A DNA stretch of 8,970 nt from JANRLJ01 sp034437895 (GTDB lineage: Bacteria; Chloroflexota; Anaerolineae; Aggregatilineales; Phototrophicaceae). The notes beneath the pieces were generated by a model that worked only from the letters and a program-made list of their open reading frames with translations, searched no databases and was not told where the DNA came from. Location of the stretch: assembly GCA_034437895.1 (NCBI GenBank), contig DAOTTO010000120.1:1-8970 (forward strand). Direction: 5' to 3'. This document shows positions 1-6,037 of the stretch, piece by piece (the stretch's first letter is position 1; every line of letters starts with the position of its first letter). The position numbers and the translations under genes are program-made.

Positions 1-228
1 AATTTTGATGATCCCGCCGACAAAGCCAGTCACGATCAATTGGTCGCCCTCGTGGAAAAGATGCTCACTCGCAAGCAGGCGCATACTGCCGCCGTCGCTG
101 CCCTCGCTGATGACCGCGATGAGATTGGGCAGGAGATTGAGCAGATCGACGCACAAATCGACGCGCTGGTGTTTGATCTGTACGGCCTGACGGAAGCGGA
201 ACGGGCGCTGGTGGGCGGGAAGCTGTAA
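1..228 (+). CDS. C-terminal end of an Eco57I/TaqI-like DNA methyltransferase or restriction-modification protein (partial)
   Basis: The open frame runs in from the left edge and gives 75 residues before TAA, so only the C-terminus is present. It starts with NFDDPADKA and continues through a charged helical stretch rich in Glu, Asp and Gln, probably a coiled coil. It ends with IDALVFDLYGLTEAE. From memory, this ending (a helix followed by IDxLVYxLYGLTEEE) is typical of the specificity or C-terminal part of class I N6-adenine methyltransferases and fused type IIG/Eco57I-like enzymes. The catalytic NPPY motif would lie upstream, outside the window, so methylase or nuclease activity cannot be judged. 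The gene points toward the two-component genes (tail to tail) and shows no link to copper. Confidence 0.7.
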   Translation, partial: NFDDPADKASHDQLVALVEKMLTRKQAHTAAVAALADDRDEIGQEIEQIDAQIDALVFDLYGLTEAERALVGGKL

Positions 229-288
229 AATAGCGTTAGTCATCGTCAATTTGGATAACCTGAGTTTCGGATCGTGTTTTCATACTAT

Positions 289-387
289 CCCCACCCCTAA
301 ATCCCCTCCCCACTTCGTAGAGAGGGGACTTCAAGATGCGTTTTTCCCCCCCTCTCCAATACTTGGAGAGGGGGCCGGGGGATGAGG
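289..387. repeat. C/G-rich intergenic repeat with two hairpins
   Basis: The segment begins with CCCCACCCC and ends with GGGGGATGAGG, so its outer ends are roughly complementary. Inside are two stem-loops. TCCCCTC at 302-308 pairs with GAGGGGA at 322-328. A perfect 12-bp stem (348-359 with 363-374) closes on a 3-base loop. From memory, this arrangement resembles high-copy intergenic repeats of Chloroflexota and cyanobacteria that may be transposase-less mobile elements; copy number cannot be seen in one window. It lies between two convergent genes, so it could also help end transcription, although no long T-run follows either stem. Confidence 0.6.
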
Positions 388-494
388 ACATCATAAAAGT
401 TAATCAAAGTACGCTCTCCAAAACTGAGGTTTTATAGTATCGTCGTTTTATTAGGCATCCTCTTGGGGATTTCGGAAACCGTTGGCAGTCATGT

Positions 495-1943
495 CTATTT
501 TGAGACATCTGCCGTCATTTTAACGGTTGTGGCATGGGTAGTAATTGTCAAAGTTACGATGGTTCCTTTACTATTCCCGGAAACAATTTTCAATTGTCCA
601 CTTACCAACTGCGCCCGCTCCTGCATTCCGATTAAACCGAAGTGACCTGCACGAGTCAAATCATTCAGGTGAGATGGAACTTCAAATCCTTTACCATTAT
701 CTTGGACACGCAAAACAATAGATGAGTTCTCGAAACGGATACCAACTTGTATTCTTTCTGCCTGTGCATGACGACGGGCGTTATTGAGGGCTTCCTGAGC
801 AATGCGGTAGAGCGTCAACTCTTTTTCCTGTTGAATAGCGCAAGGTGAACCCGAAACTGAGAATTGAGCCCCTACTTCTCGTGCTAACATTTCAAGGGCG
901 GTCACTAATCCCAATTCGTCCAAGTAATGTGGGTGAAGCGCACGACTGAAACGCCGGACTTCTTCAATTGCTTGGGCAACCATCTGCCGAAGTTCGGTGA
1001 TATATTCGCCCGTTTGTGGGGAAATCCGTTCAAAGTTCCGCTGCACCATCTGAGCTTTGTGACCGAGTGCAATCAATGTTTGGACGGTTTCATCGTGCAG
1101 TTCCCGCCCCAGCCGGGCGCGTTCTTCTTCCTGAGCTTGTGTAATTGCCCCCAGATAATCATGCAGCGCGGACTGGGAACTTTGCAACTGACCCGCCATA
1201 TCGTTTAATGTGACACGCAAGTCTTCAATTTCTCGAACGCCACCAACAGGCTTTGTCACAGCATCGAATTGTCCTTGCCCAATGAGATTTGCGCGCGATC
1301 CTAATTCTTGCAAAGGCTGGACGACATAACGCAGCCCAAAAGAGAGTGTGAGCAAAGAAATTGCTGTCGCGGTAAATAGAACGAAAGGCATTACCTGCTC
1401 AATCCGAATGAGCGGATCGGTCAGGGAGTGCCAGGCTTCTCGGATAATCAGTGACCAGCGGGTATTCGGTATCGGTGCGTAAGCAATGACATCACCATGC
1501 ATCGTATCTGAAGTAAAAAGTACGTCACTTTCCCCTGCCAATACTTCGGCGACACCAAGCCAGTCCATGATTGCGTTGTTAGGCGGTAAATTTCCCCGAC
1601 TGAAAAGTATACTTCCATCGTAATCAAGCAGCGCGACAGTTCCAACAGCATATGGGTGTTCGACGGCAAGCAACGTGTTCAAGTCCAAGTCATTTGCCTG
1701 AACTTGCTCAAGTGGAATGTCATTCCGCCAGGCATAGTTTTCTCTCTGCGAAGTAATGAGTCGCGCAAGTGCGCCAATCAGCCGCGAGTTTTCTTCCACT
1801 GCCAGCGCACGCATTGAACTCTGGTGGCTGCTGACACCGCTGAACGCAAAAATAATTAGGAGTATCGTAAGCGGCAAAACTGTCCAGAGCAGCACCTGGG
1901 CGCGTAAACCATGTAAACTAAATGAAAAAGAAGGTAATTTCAA
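495..1943 (-). CDS. Sensor histidine kinase, NarL/DesK type (HisKA_3), membrane bound
   Basis: This 482-residue kinase autophosphorylates and passes phosphate to the regulator encoded just upstream. A membrane helix (about 14-35) is followed by an extracytoplasmic sensor region of about 150 residues that looks Cache-like. A second helix (about 184-206), a HAMP linker (about 207-255) and the dimerisation domain follow. The phospho-acceptor is His283 in GRELHDETVQ, the HisKA_3 form. The ATPase domain shows the N-box NN at 387-388, DNGKGF at 415-420 and GLIGMQER at about 436-443. The start is TTG in a TTGA overlap with the regulator stop, with GGAG eight bases upstream, so translation is probably coupled. 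The sensor region has no cluster of Cys, His or Met, so the signal is unknown; a link to copper comes only from its neighbours. Confidence 0.93.
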   Translation of the reverse strand: MKLPSFSFSLHGLRAQVLLWTVLPLTILLIIFAFSGVSSHQSSMRALAVEENSRLIGALARLITSQRENYAWRNDIPLEQVQANDLDLNTLLAVEHPYAVGTVALLDYDGSILFSRGNLPPNNAIMDWLGVAEVLAGESDVLFTSDTMHGDVIAYAPIPNTRWSLIIREAWHSLTDPLIRIEQVMPFVLFTATAISLLTLSFGLRYVVQPLQELGSRANLIGQGQFDAVTKPVGGVREIEDLRVTLNDMAGQLQSSQSALHDYLGAITQAQEEERARLGRELHDETVQTLIALGHKAQMVQRNFERISPQTGEYITELRQMVAQAIEEVRRFSRALHPHYLDELGLVTALEMLAREVGAQFSVSGSPCAIQQEKELTLYRIAQEALNNARRHAQAERIQVGIRFENSSIVLRVQDNGKGFEVPSHLNDLTRAGHFGLIGMQERAQLVSGQLKIVSGNSKGTIVTLTITTHATTVKMTADVSK

Positions 1944-2599
1944 CTTTGCTGCTCCGGCAGGTGAATAAGTCCCAGATTTAAGGCTTTGGTGACGGCTTCT
2001 GTTCGACTGTTCACTTGCAGCTTGGCATAGATGCTGGCGAGATGTCCTTGCACTGTGCGATCACTGATGGAGAGCTTCACCCCGATACCTCGATTCGTCA
2101 ACCCAGATGCGACAAGTTGAAGAACTTCACGTTCCCGATCTGTGATTGGCTCTGTTGTTTGAACTGTTTCATGAGTGCTTCCCGCCATATGTGCAATTAA
2201 TTTTTGTGCCACATCAGGCGCGAGAGCAGGTTCACCACGATAAACTGCATGTACTGCGGCAGTAATCTCTTCAGCCTCTGCATTTTTAAGAACATAACCA
2301 TTTGCACCTGCTTGTAAAGCTGCCATGATAAAAGGGTCATCATCATAGGCAGTTAATATCAGCACACGTATAGGTAGAGCCTGCTCTCGTATCCAGCGGG
2401 TAACTTCAATCCCAGTGGCATGGGGCATTCGCACATCGAGAATGGCAACATCGGGTTGCAATTCAAGAATGAGTTCCTTGACCTTCAGCCCATCCCCTGC
2501 CTGAGCAATAACCTGAATATCCCCATCCTCTTGAAGAAAATCATAAATGCCTTTACGCACTACGGCATGATCGTCTGCTAAAACAACACGTATTGTCAT
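1940..2599 (-). CDS. NarL/FixJ-family response regulator (receiver plus LuxR-type HTH)
   Basis: The 219-residue protein is a DNA-binding regulator, the partner of the overlapping kinase gene. The receiver domain (about 3-118) has the acidic pair Asp9-Asp10, the phospho-acceptor Asp55 in AILDVRMP, Thr83 in ILTAYD and Lys105 in GYVLK, so all the phosphorylation residues are present. The LuxR-type helix-turn-helix (about 150-212) begins PITDREREVLQLVASGLTN and includes the recognition helix around SDRTVQGHL. It starts at ATG behind a weak AGG ribosome site and is the first gene of the two-gene operon. Its targets cannot be read from the sequence; the adjacent copper operons are candidates, or it may regulate its own operon. 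Confidence 0.94.
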   Translation of the reverse strand: MTIRVVLADDHAVVRKGIYDFLQEDGDIQVIAQAGDGLKVKELILELQPDVAILDVRMPHATGIEVTRWIREQALPIRVLILTAYDDDPFIMAALQAGANGYVLKNAEAEEITAAVHAVYRGEPALAPDVAQKLIAHMAGSTHETVQTTEPITDREREVLQLVASGLTNRGIGVKLSISDRTVQGHLASIYAKLQVNSRTEAVTKALNLGLIHLPEQQS

Positions 2600-2640
2600 G
2601 ATCTTTACCTATCAGCTTGCTGCCATTATCCTGCTATGTA

Positions 2641-2646
2641 AGTATA
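2641..2646 (-). promoter_or_regulatory. Possible -10 element for the response regulator-kinase operon
   Basis: On the minus strand TATACT lies about 40 bases upstream of the regulator ATG, matching 5 of 6 bases of a sigma-70 -10 box. No convincing -35 box sits 16-19 bases further upstream. The site falls between the regulator start and the terminator of the upstream operon, where an independent promoter would be expected. Confidence 0.25.
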
Positions 2647-2674
2647 ATTCTTTCTCATGTGAGCTTGGTCTAAT

Positions 2675-2708
2675 AAAAACAGGCAGGGTAAATGAAACAC
2701 CCTGCCTG
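2675..2708 (-). terminator. Rho-independent terminator of the small-protein/DUF305/Csp operon
   Basis: CAGGCAGGGT (2680-2689) and ACCCTGCCTG (2699-2708) form a perfect 10-bp stem with a 9-base loop. Read on the minus strand, the stem is followed directly by TTTTT (2679 to 2675). It lies about 40 bases past the Csp stop codon, so it ends that operon and insulates the two-component genes. On the plus strand no T-run follows, so it is one-directional. Confidence 0.85.
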
Positions 2709-2748
2709 CCGCTTGTTATGAAATGCCAATCAATGCGAAATCGCGCAG

Positions 2749-3120
2749 CTACATCGCCATACTTGCCATATGACGGCAGGATTCGGCGCAGCGGCGGCAG
2801 GATTCGGCACAGGCTAACATCTGTTGATCGCCATTCGCCATCCGTTCACATTCTTGAGCGCAGCGTTCGCAGGCTTCCGCGCAGACCCCGCAGACGCGAG
2901 GATGCAGCGGCGAGTTGAGCAGCATAAAATTGGCGCTGGTCTGGCAAATTTCTGCACAATCGAGCAGCGTGGAAATATGCTCCCGCGAGGCGTGTTCACC
3001 GCCCATTTGCAGACAGTGTGGAACGGTTGCCAGACAAATGCTGTGACACTCCAGGCAGTTTTGAATACACTGCTGCATGTCACCGCTTAACCCTTGAATT
3101 CCAGTCAAGTTAACCATCAT
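2749..3120 (-). CDS. Csp-type four-helix-bundle copper-storage protein (DUF326-like)
   Basis: The 123-residue protein has 16 cysteines: 18, 22, 25, 29, 36, 55, 59, 77, 80, 84, 87, 91, 104, 108, 111 and 115. Most follow i, i+4, i+7, i+11 spacing (for example 104/108/111/115), which places thiols along one face of each helix. In the Csp family such bundles bind many Cu(I) ions inside the bundle. There is no signal peptide, so it should be cytosolic (Csp3-like), serving as a store and buffer next to the CopB exporter. Two ATG codons stand in tandem. AAGGAG lies seven bases upstream of the first, and it directly adjoins the stop codon of the DUF305 gene, which suggests coupled translation. It is the last gene of its operon, before the terminator at 2675-2708. 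Confidence 0.9.
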   Translation of the reverse strand: MMVNLTGIQGLSGDMQQCIQNCLECHSICLATVPHCLQMGGEHASREHISTLLDCAEICQTSANFMLLNSPLHPRVCGVCAEACERCAQECERMANGDQQMLACAESCRRCAESCRHMASMAM

Positions 3121-3133
3121 TCCGAATCTCCTT

Positions 3134-3751
3134 TTAAGCCACTAACTCGACCAGCAGGTTTTCCATCATATCGATTTCAGCAGTTTGATCCGCAATGATC
3201 TGACTAGCTAGATCAAGCACCTCAGTGTGACCTTCACCTTCCGGGACGCGCCCTAGGAGGCGCTCAGACATGTGGATGGCATCATCATGGTGGTCAATCA
3301 TCGACTCTAGCCAAGCGATTTCGTAGTCAACACCTTCAAGGCGGTTGAGACCAGCCATCATGCCCATCATCATTGCCGGGTCGGTAGCAGGCATACCTTC
3401 CATCCCGCCATGATCCATGCCACCCATGCCCATGTCCATATCCATCATTGACATAGGGCTGTATTCAACGTTGTACCATTCCAGCAACCAGCCTTGCATA
3501 AGAGTAATTTCGGCGGTTTGGGCATCAATGATATTCTGACAGGTAGTTGTAACAGTTTCTGTAGTTGCTTTTGCCAGACAGTCGTTCGCCATATCAAGCG
3601 CCATCTGATGATGATCGATCATGCCTTCGAGAAACCGGAGTTCCGCACGTCCAGCACGTCCTTCGACGGGGGCATCTGCCAATGTCGCAGGTACAACAAT
3701 CGCCGAAACCGCCAGCACAACGAGGCTAAGTACAATCCACAACTTCTTCAT
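3134..3751 (-). CDS. Secreted tandem DUF305 protein with Met/His-rich linker
   Basis: I chose the second ATG because AAGGAG lies six bases before it; the ATG two codons upstream overlaps that ribosome site. The 205-residue product has a signal peptide (about 1-26, KK then a long hydrophobic stretch ending ATLA). Two DUF305 halves follow (about 37-95 and 146-205). Each begins with a MIDHH motif (His47-His48 and His154-His155) and ends with a matching QTAEI-x2-M helix, so it looks like an internal duplication within the ferritin-like DUF305 fold. Between them, residues 100-132 hold 14 methionines plus an Asp-His pair. Extracytoplasmic Met/His clusters are typical of copper binding, and DUF305 genes often sit in copper loci. 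Its role as a copper scavenger is inferred; no enzymatic activity is evident. Confidence 0.87.
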   Translation of the reverse strand: MKKLWIVLSLVVLAVSAIVVPATLADAPVEGRAGRAELRFLEGMIDHHQMALDMANDCLAKATTETVTTTCQNIIDAQTAEITLMQGWLLEWYNVEYSPMSMMDMDMGMGGMDHGGMEGMPATDPAMMMGMMAGLNRLEGVDYEIAWLESMIDHHDDAIHMSERLLGRVPEGEGHTEVLDLASQIIADQTAEIDMMENLLVELVA

Positions 3752-3788
3752 GAGCATCTCCTTATATACGGGTTTGGGTTACTAATGG

Positions 3789-3986
3789 TTAGTGATTCAT
3801 GCTTGGCATTTGCGTGGAGGTTGTCTCGCTCATGCCCGACATTGATCCAGAATTCGACTCGACAACATAACTTTGCGATGCGGTATAGATCATCCAGACA
3901 ACCAGCACAGCAAATACAACAGCGAATATCCATCCTACTTTTACATTTCTTTGACCTCCCGATTCTTCGACGGTTAGCTTTGACAT
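3789..3986 (-). CDS. Small single-span membrane protein with Met-rich tail (unknown)
   Basis: I do not recognise a named family. The 65-residue protein has a short charged N-terminus, one membrane helix (about 18-37, GWIFAVVFAVLVVWMIY) and a Ser/Thr-rich tail (about 40-65). The tail carries Met at 49, 52, 60 and 63 and ends in NH. By the positive-inside rule the Arg/Lys-containing N-terminus would be cytoplasmic and the tail outside. The start ATG has GGAG six bases upstream. It is the first gene of the operon, 37 bases before the DUF305 gene, and faces the divergent YceI operon. Its position and tail suggest that it binds or passes copper at the membrane surface, which is inference. The clean ribosome site and operon position make it likely to be real. 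Confidence 0.68.
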   Translation of the reverse strand: MSKLTVEESGGQRNVKVGWIFAVVFAVLVVWMIYTASQSYVVESNSGSMSGMSETTSTQMPSMNH

Positions 3987-4276
3987 TGTGTTCTCCAGTG
4001 ACGTCAGATTAGAATAAGTTATTTTCTTGCAATCTTGCCATACAACAGGTGTAGTGACGGTTCAGTTTGTATGAAAGTGTTCATTTGCACTGATATACTT
4101 CTCAGCTTATGTATTGTATAACCACCATGGAACACACTTAACCCGCTATATTGCCTGTTTTTTGGGGTAGCAGAACCCGCCAAATGGCGTATGCCTTACT
4201 TAGGTAATTGTTGCTATTCTTATAGGCTCGAAACCTGAGACCCAAAATTAGAAATTTGAGACAAAGGAAAATAGGC
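3987..4276. promoter_or_regulatory. Divergent control region between the two copper operons
   Basis: These 290 bases hold no convincing gene and must carry the promoters of both operons. A perfect 8-bp palindrome, TGACGTCA (3999-4006), sits just upstream of the ribosome site of the 65-residue protein gene. TGAA-N4-TTCA lies at 4072-4083. GTGTTC (4077-4082) and GAACAC (4130-4135) form a wider inverted pair. A weak plus-strand promoter candidate is TTGCAC (4085-4090), 17 bases, then TATGTA (4108-4113). If it is used, the YceI message has a leader of about 150 bases. No regulator can be assigned to these sites. Confidence 0.45.
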
Positions 4277-5176
4277 GTGGAATATTCTCGATACCCCTCT
4301 AATGTACATGTGCGAAATAATACTTGGAAACTTGCTTTGTTTGGTGTGGGGATGTTGGGCATTGGGGCAGTTATAGGTGGTATTAGCGGCGTGTTTCTCT
4401 TCATTCGTATTACTGGGGGAACAGCCGCTCCAAGCGCACCTATCAGCGCTCCCACCCTATCGCTTGAAATGATCAGTACATCTACAGAGTCTGCGGGAAC
4501 ATTTACCACTAATTCACCTACAGGTATGCCGACGCTCGTTGCTGGTGCAGCAGTAACAGAAGTTACGACAACTCCTACGCTGGCTTTATCTTCACAAGGG
4601 TTGATGACGGTAACACCTGCTGTGTTGTCTCCCCAGCTTTTCCGTATAGTTTCCGAAGAATCTGAAGTGCGTTTTGCTGTAAGTGAAACAGTACCTGTCG
4701 GGATAGCAGTGGGGCGCACGAATCAAGTCGCAGGCGACATAATTGTTGATTTCAATAGGCCATCAAATTCTCGTATAGGCGTAATTCGAATTAATCTACG
4801 CACACTGCAAACCGATGACGCTGATCGGGATCGCTCTATCCGATGCTGTGTTTTGCTTTCAGCGCAAGACGCTTATGAATTTTCCGACTTTATACCGACA
4901 GCGATTAGTGGATTACCTGAACTAGTGCAGATCGGTCAGGAAGTCGCCATCCAGGTCACTGGCGATCTGACGTTACGCGGCACCACACGCACTATAATGT
5001 TCGATGTATCACTCACAATCGTGAGTGTCGATGAGCTGCGGGGACTAGGGCGTACAGTCGTCAACCGAAGTGAATTTGGCATCTTGAATGACGCCGAGAA
5101 TATGTTTGACTATCATGGAGTTGATGAGGCAGTCATACTAGAATTTGAGTTTGTAGCGCGAGCGGTACAGCAGTAA
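4277..5176 (+). CDS. Membrane-anchored YceI-family protein
   Basis: The start is taken at GTG, which has AAAGGA eight bases upstream; a TTG seven codons earlier extends the frame but has no ribosome site. The 299-residue product has a membrane helix at about 18-44 and a Ser/Thr/Pro/Ala-rich linker (about 50-115). A C-terminal YceI-like domain (about 122-296) follows. The domain shows SEVRFAV, a GDIIVDF strand, RINLRTLQTDDADRDR and GDLTLRGTTRTIMFDVSL, in the order of YceI lipocalin-like barrels. YceI proteins bind isoprenoid or other hydrophobic ligands in the envelope; the substrate here is unknown. A Cys-Cys pair (about 190-191) follows the conserved RDRSIR stretch and looks unusual. It is the first gene of the operon leading to cytochrome c and CopB. 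Confidence 0.8.
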   Translation: MEYSRYPSNVHVRNNTWKLALFGVGMLGIGAVIGGISGVFLFIRITGGTAAPSAPISAPTLSLEMISTSTESAGTFTTNSPTGMPTLVAGAAVTEVTTTPTLALSSQGLMTVTPAVLSPQLFRIVSEESEVRFAVSETVPVGIAVGRTNQVAGDIIVDFNRPSNSRIGVIRINLRTLQTDDADRDRSIRCCVLLSAQDAYEFSDFIPTAISGLPELVQIGQEVAIQVTGDLTLRGTTRTIMFDVSLTIVSVDELRGLGRTVVNRSEFGILNDAENMFDYHGVDEAVILEFEFVARAVQQ

Positions 5177-5211
5177 TAAATTTTCGTTTTAGCTTAAAGG
5201 GGCAACATTTA

Positions 5212-5437
5212 GTGAAGCAACATCTTCGCTACACAATATTAGTTTTCATCACGACTGTGCTGGCAACTGCTCTGACAGCTTGCAGTTCATCAAGTACATC
5301 CGTGTCTGACATGGCGGATGAGTGAAGAAGCCAGCAGAGCGTTGATCGAACTCGGTTATACACAGATATGGGATGTTCTGGGCGGGATGAACGCCTGGCA
5401 GACAAGTGGGCGTGAACTTATAACGAACGATGAATAA
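5212..5437 (+). pseudogene. Rhodanese-domain lipoprotein gene broken by an internal deletion
   Basis: A GTG start with AAAGGGG nine bases upstream opens a lipoprotein signal peptide ending LTACSSSS, so the lipobox Cys is present. That frame stops at TGA (5323-5325) after 37 codons. From about 5315 a different frame, ending at TAA (5435-5437), reads RMSEEASRALIELGYTQIWD followed by VLGGMNAWQTSG, the typical C-terminal end of a rhodanese domain. The central part, including the active-site Cys loop before the Arg-Met-Ser, is absent. This fits a deletion of roughly 80-90 codons that also shifted frame; that size is estimated from usual family length. Sulfurtransferase activity should be lost. An assembly collapse is the alternative. 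Confidence 0.75.
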
Positions 5438-5459
5438 ACGATGATGGAGTGCAGTTGAC

Positions 5460-5921
5460 ATGAAATCATTTGGATGGCTAATACCGATCATGGTACTGTT
5501 CGCATCAGCGGCTTGTACAAGTGAACCCCAAATCACGGTACAAGGAGTCAGCTTCACTCAGGAACAACTCGATCAGGGACAACAGATATACGCACAGTTT
5601 TGCGCTTCCTGTCATGGCGCGAATGGCGAAGGACAGTTTCCCAACGCGCCCAATCAGCCCGATGCTACCGGACGTATTGGCGCTCCACCCCATAATGGCA
5701 CTGGTCACACCTGGCATCACGGGGACGAGATGCTCATCCGCTATACCCGTGAAGGGGGAATCAGCCTGACTGACCCTGTGAATTTCTATCCGATGCCTGC
5801 TTTCGGAGATCAACTCTCAGATGAAGAAATTATGAACGTTATCGCTTACATCAAGACCATGTGGAATGATGAACAACGTACTCGCCAACAGCAGGCCACC
5901 GAAGCTGAAGCTGGCGGATAA
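5460..5921 (+). CDS. Small c-type cytochrome, membrane-anchored lipoprotein
   Basis: The 153-residue protein begins with a lipoprotein signal peptide whose lipobox is ASAAC, with the lipidated Cys at 19. One haem-c site, CASCH (Cys48, Cys51, His52), is followed by GANGEGQFPNAP. A likely axial Met112 lies in YPMPAFG, ahead of the final helix LSDEEIMNVIAYIKTMW. This is the normal layout of a class I cytochrome c domain. It would carry electrons on the outer face of the membrane. A His-rich stretch (HTWHH at about 83-87) could bind metal, but that is speculative. GGAG lies ten bases before the ATG. It sits between the rhodanese remnant and copB in one transcription unit; a direct role in copper handling is not shown. 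Confidence 0.9.
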   Translation: MKSFGWLIPIMVLFASAACTSEPQITVQGVSFTQEQLDQGQQIYAQFCASCHGANGEGQFPNAPNQPDATGRIGAPPHNGTGHTWHHGDEMLIRYTREGGISLTDPVNFYPMPAFGDQLSDEEIMNVIAYIKTMWNDEQRTRQQQATEAEAGG

Positions 5922-6037
5922 CGCGATATAGATCATCGGTTTGCTATAAACAGGCTAAATGACGCATATCAATCTTATCTGAGAAGGCTATCATCCGAGA
6001 TAACTGATAGACAGCTATGAAAGGATGGAAAGTGTCA

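Noticed and set aside
289..387. CRISPR array reading of the C/G-rich repeats
   Set aside because: Only two hairpins of unequal sequence occur, with no regularly spaced identical repeats or spacers.
2598..3090. Plus-strand frames of 106 and 88 residues opposite the Csp gene
   Set aside because: They are complements of a Cys-rich gene with a clear family pattern, and one also crosses the terminator at 2675-2708.
3494..4012. 172-residue plus-strand frame opposite DUF305 and the 65-residue protein
   Set aside because: It overlaps two minus-strand genes that have good ribosome sites, signal or membrane segments and family motifs; the plus frame has none of these.
4138..4719. 193-residue minus-strand open frame opposite the YceI gene
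   Set aside because: It is antisense to the YceI reading frame and its control region, resembles no family, and is rich in residues expected from reading the complement of a Ser/Thr/Pro-rich linker.
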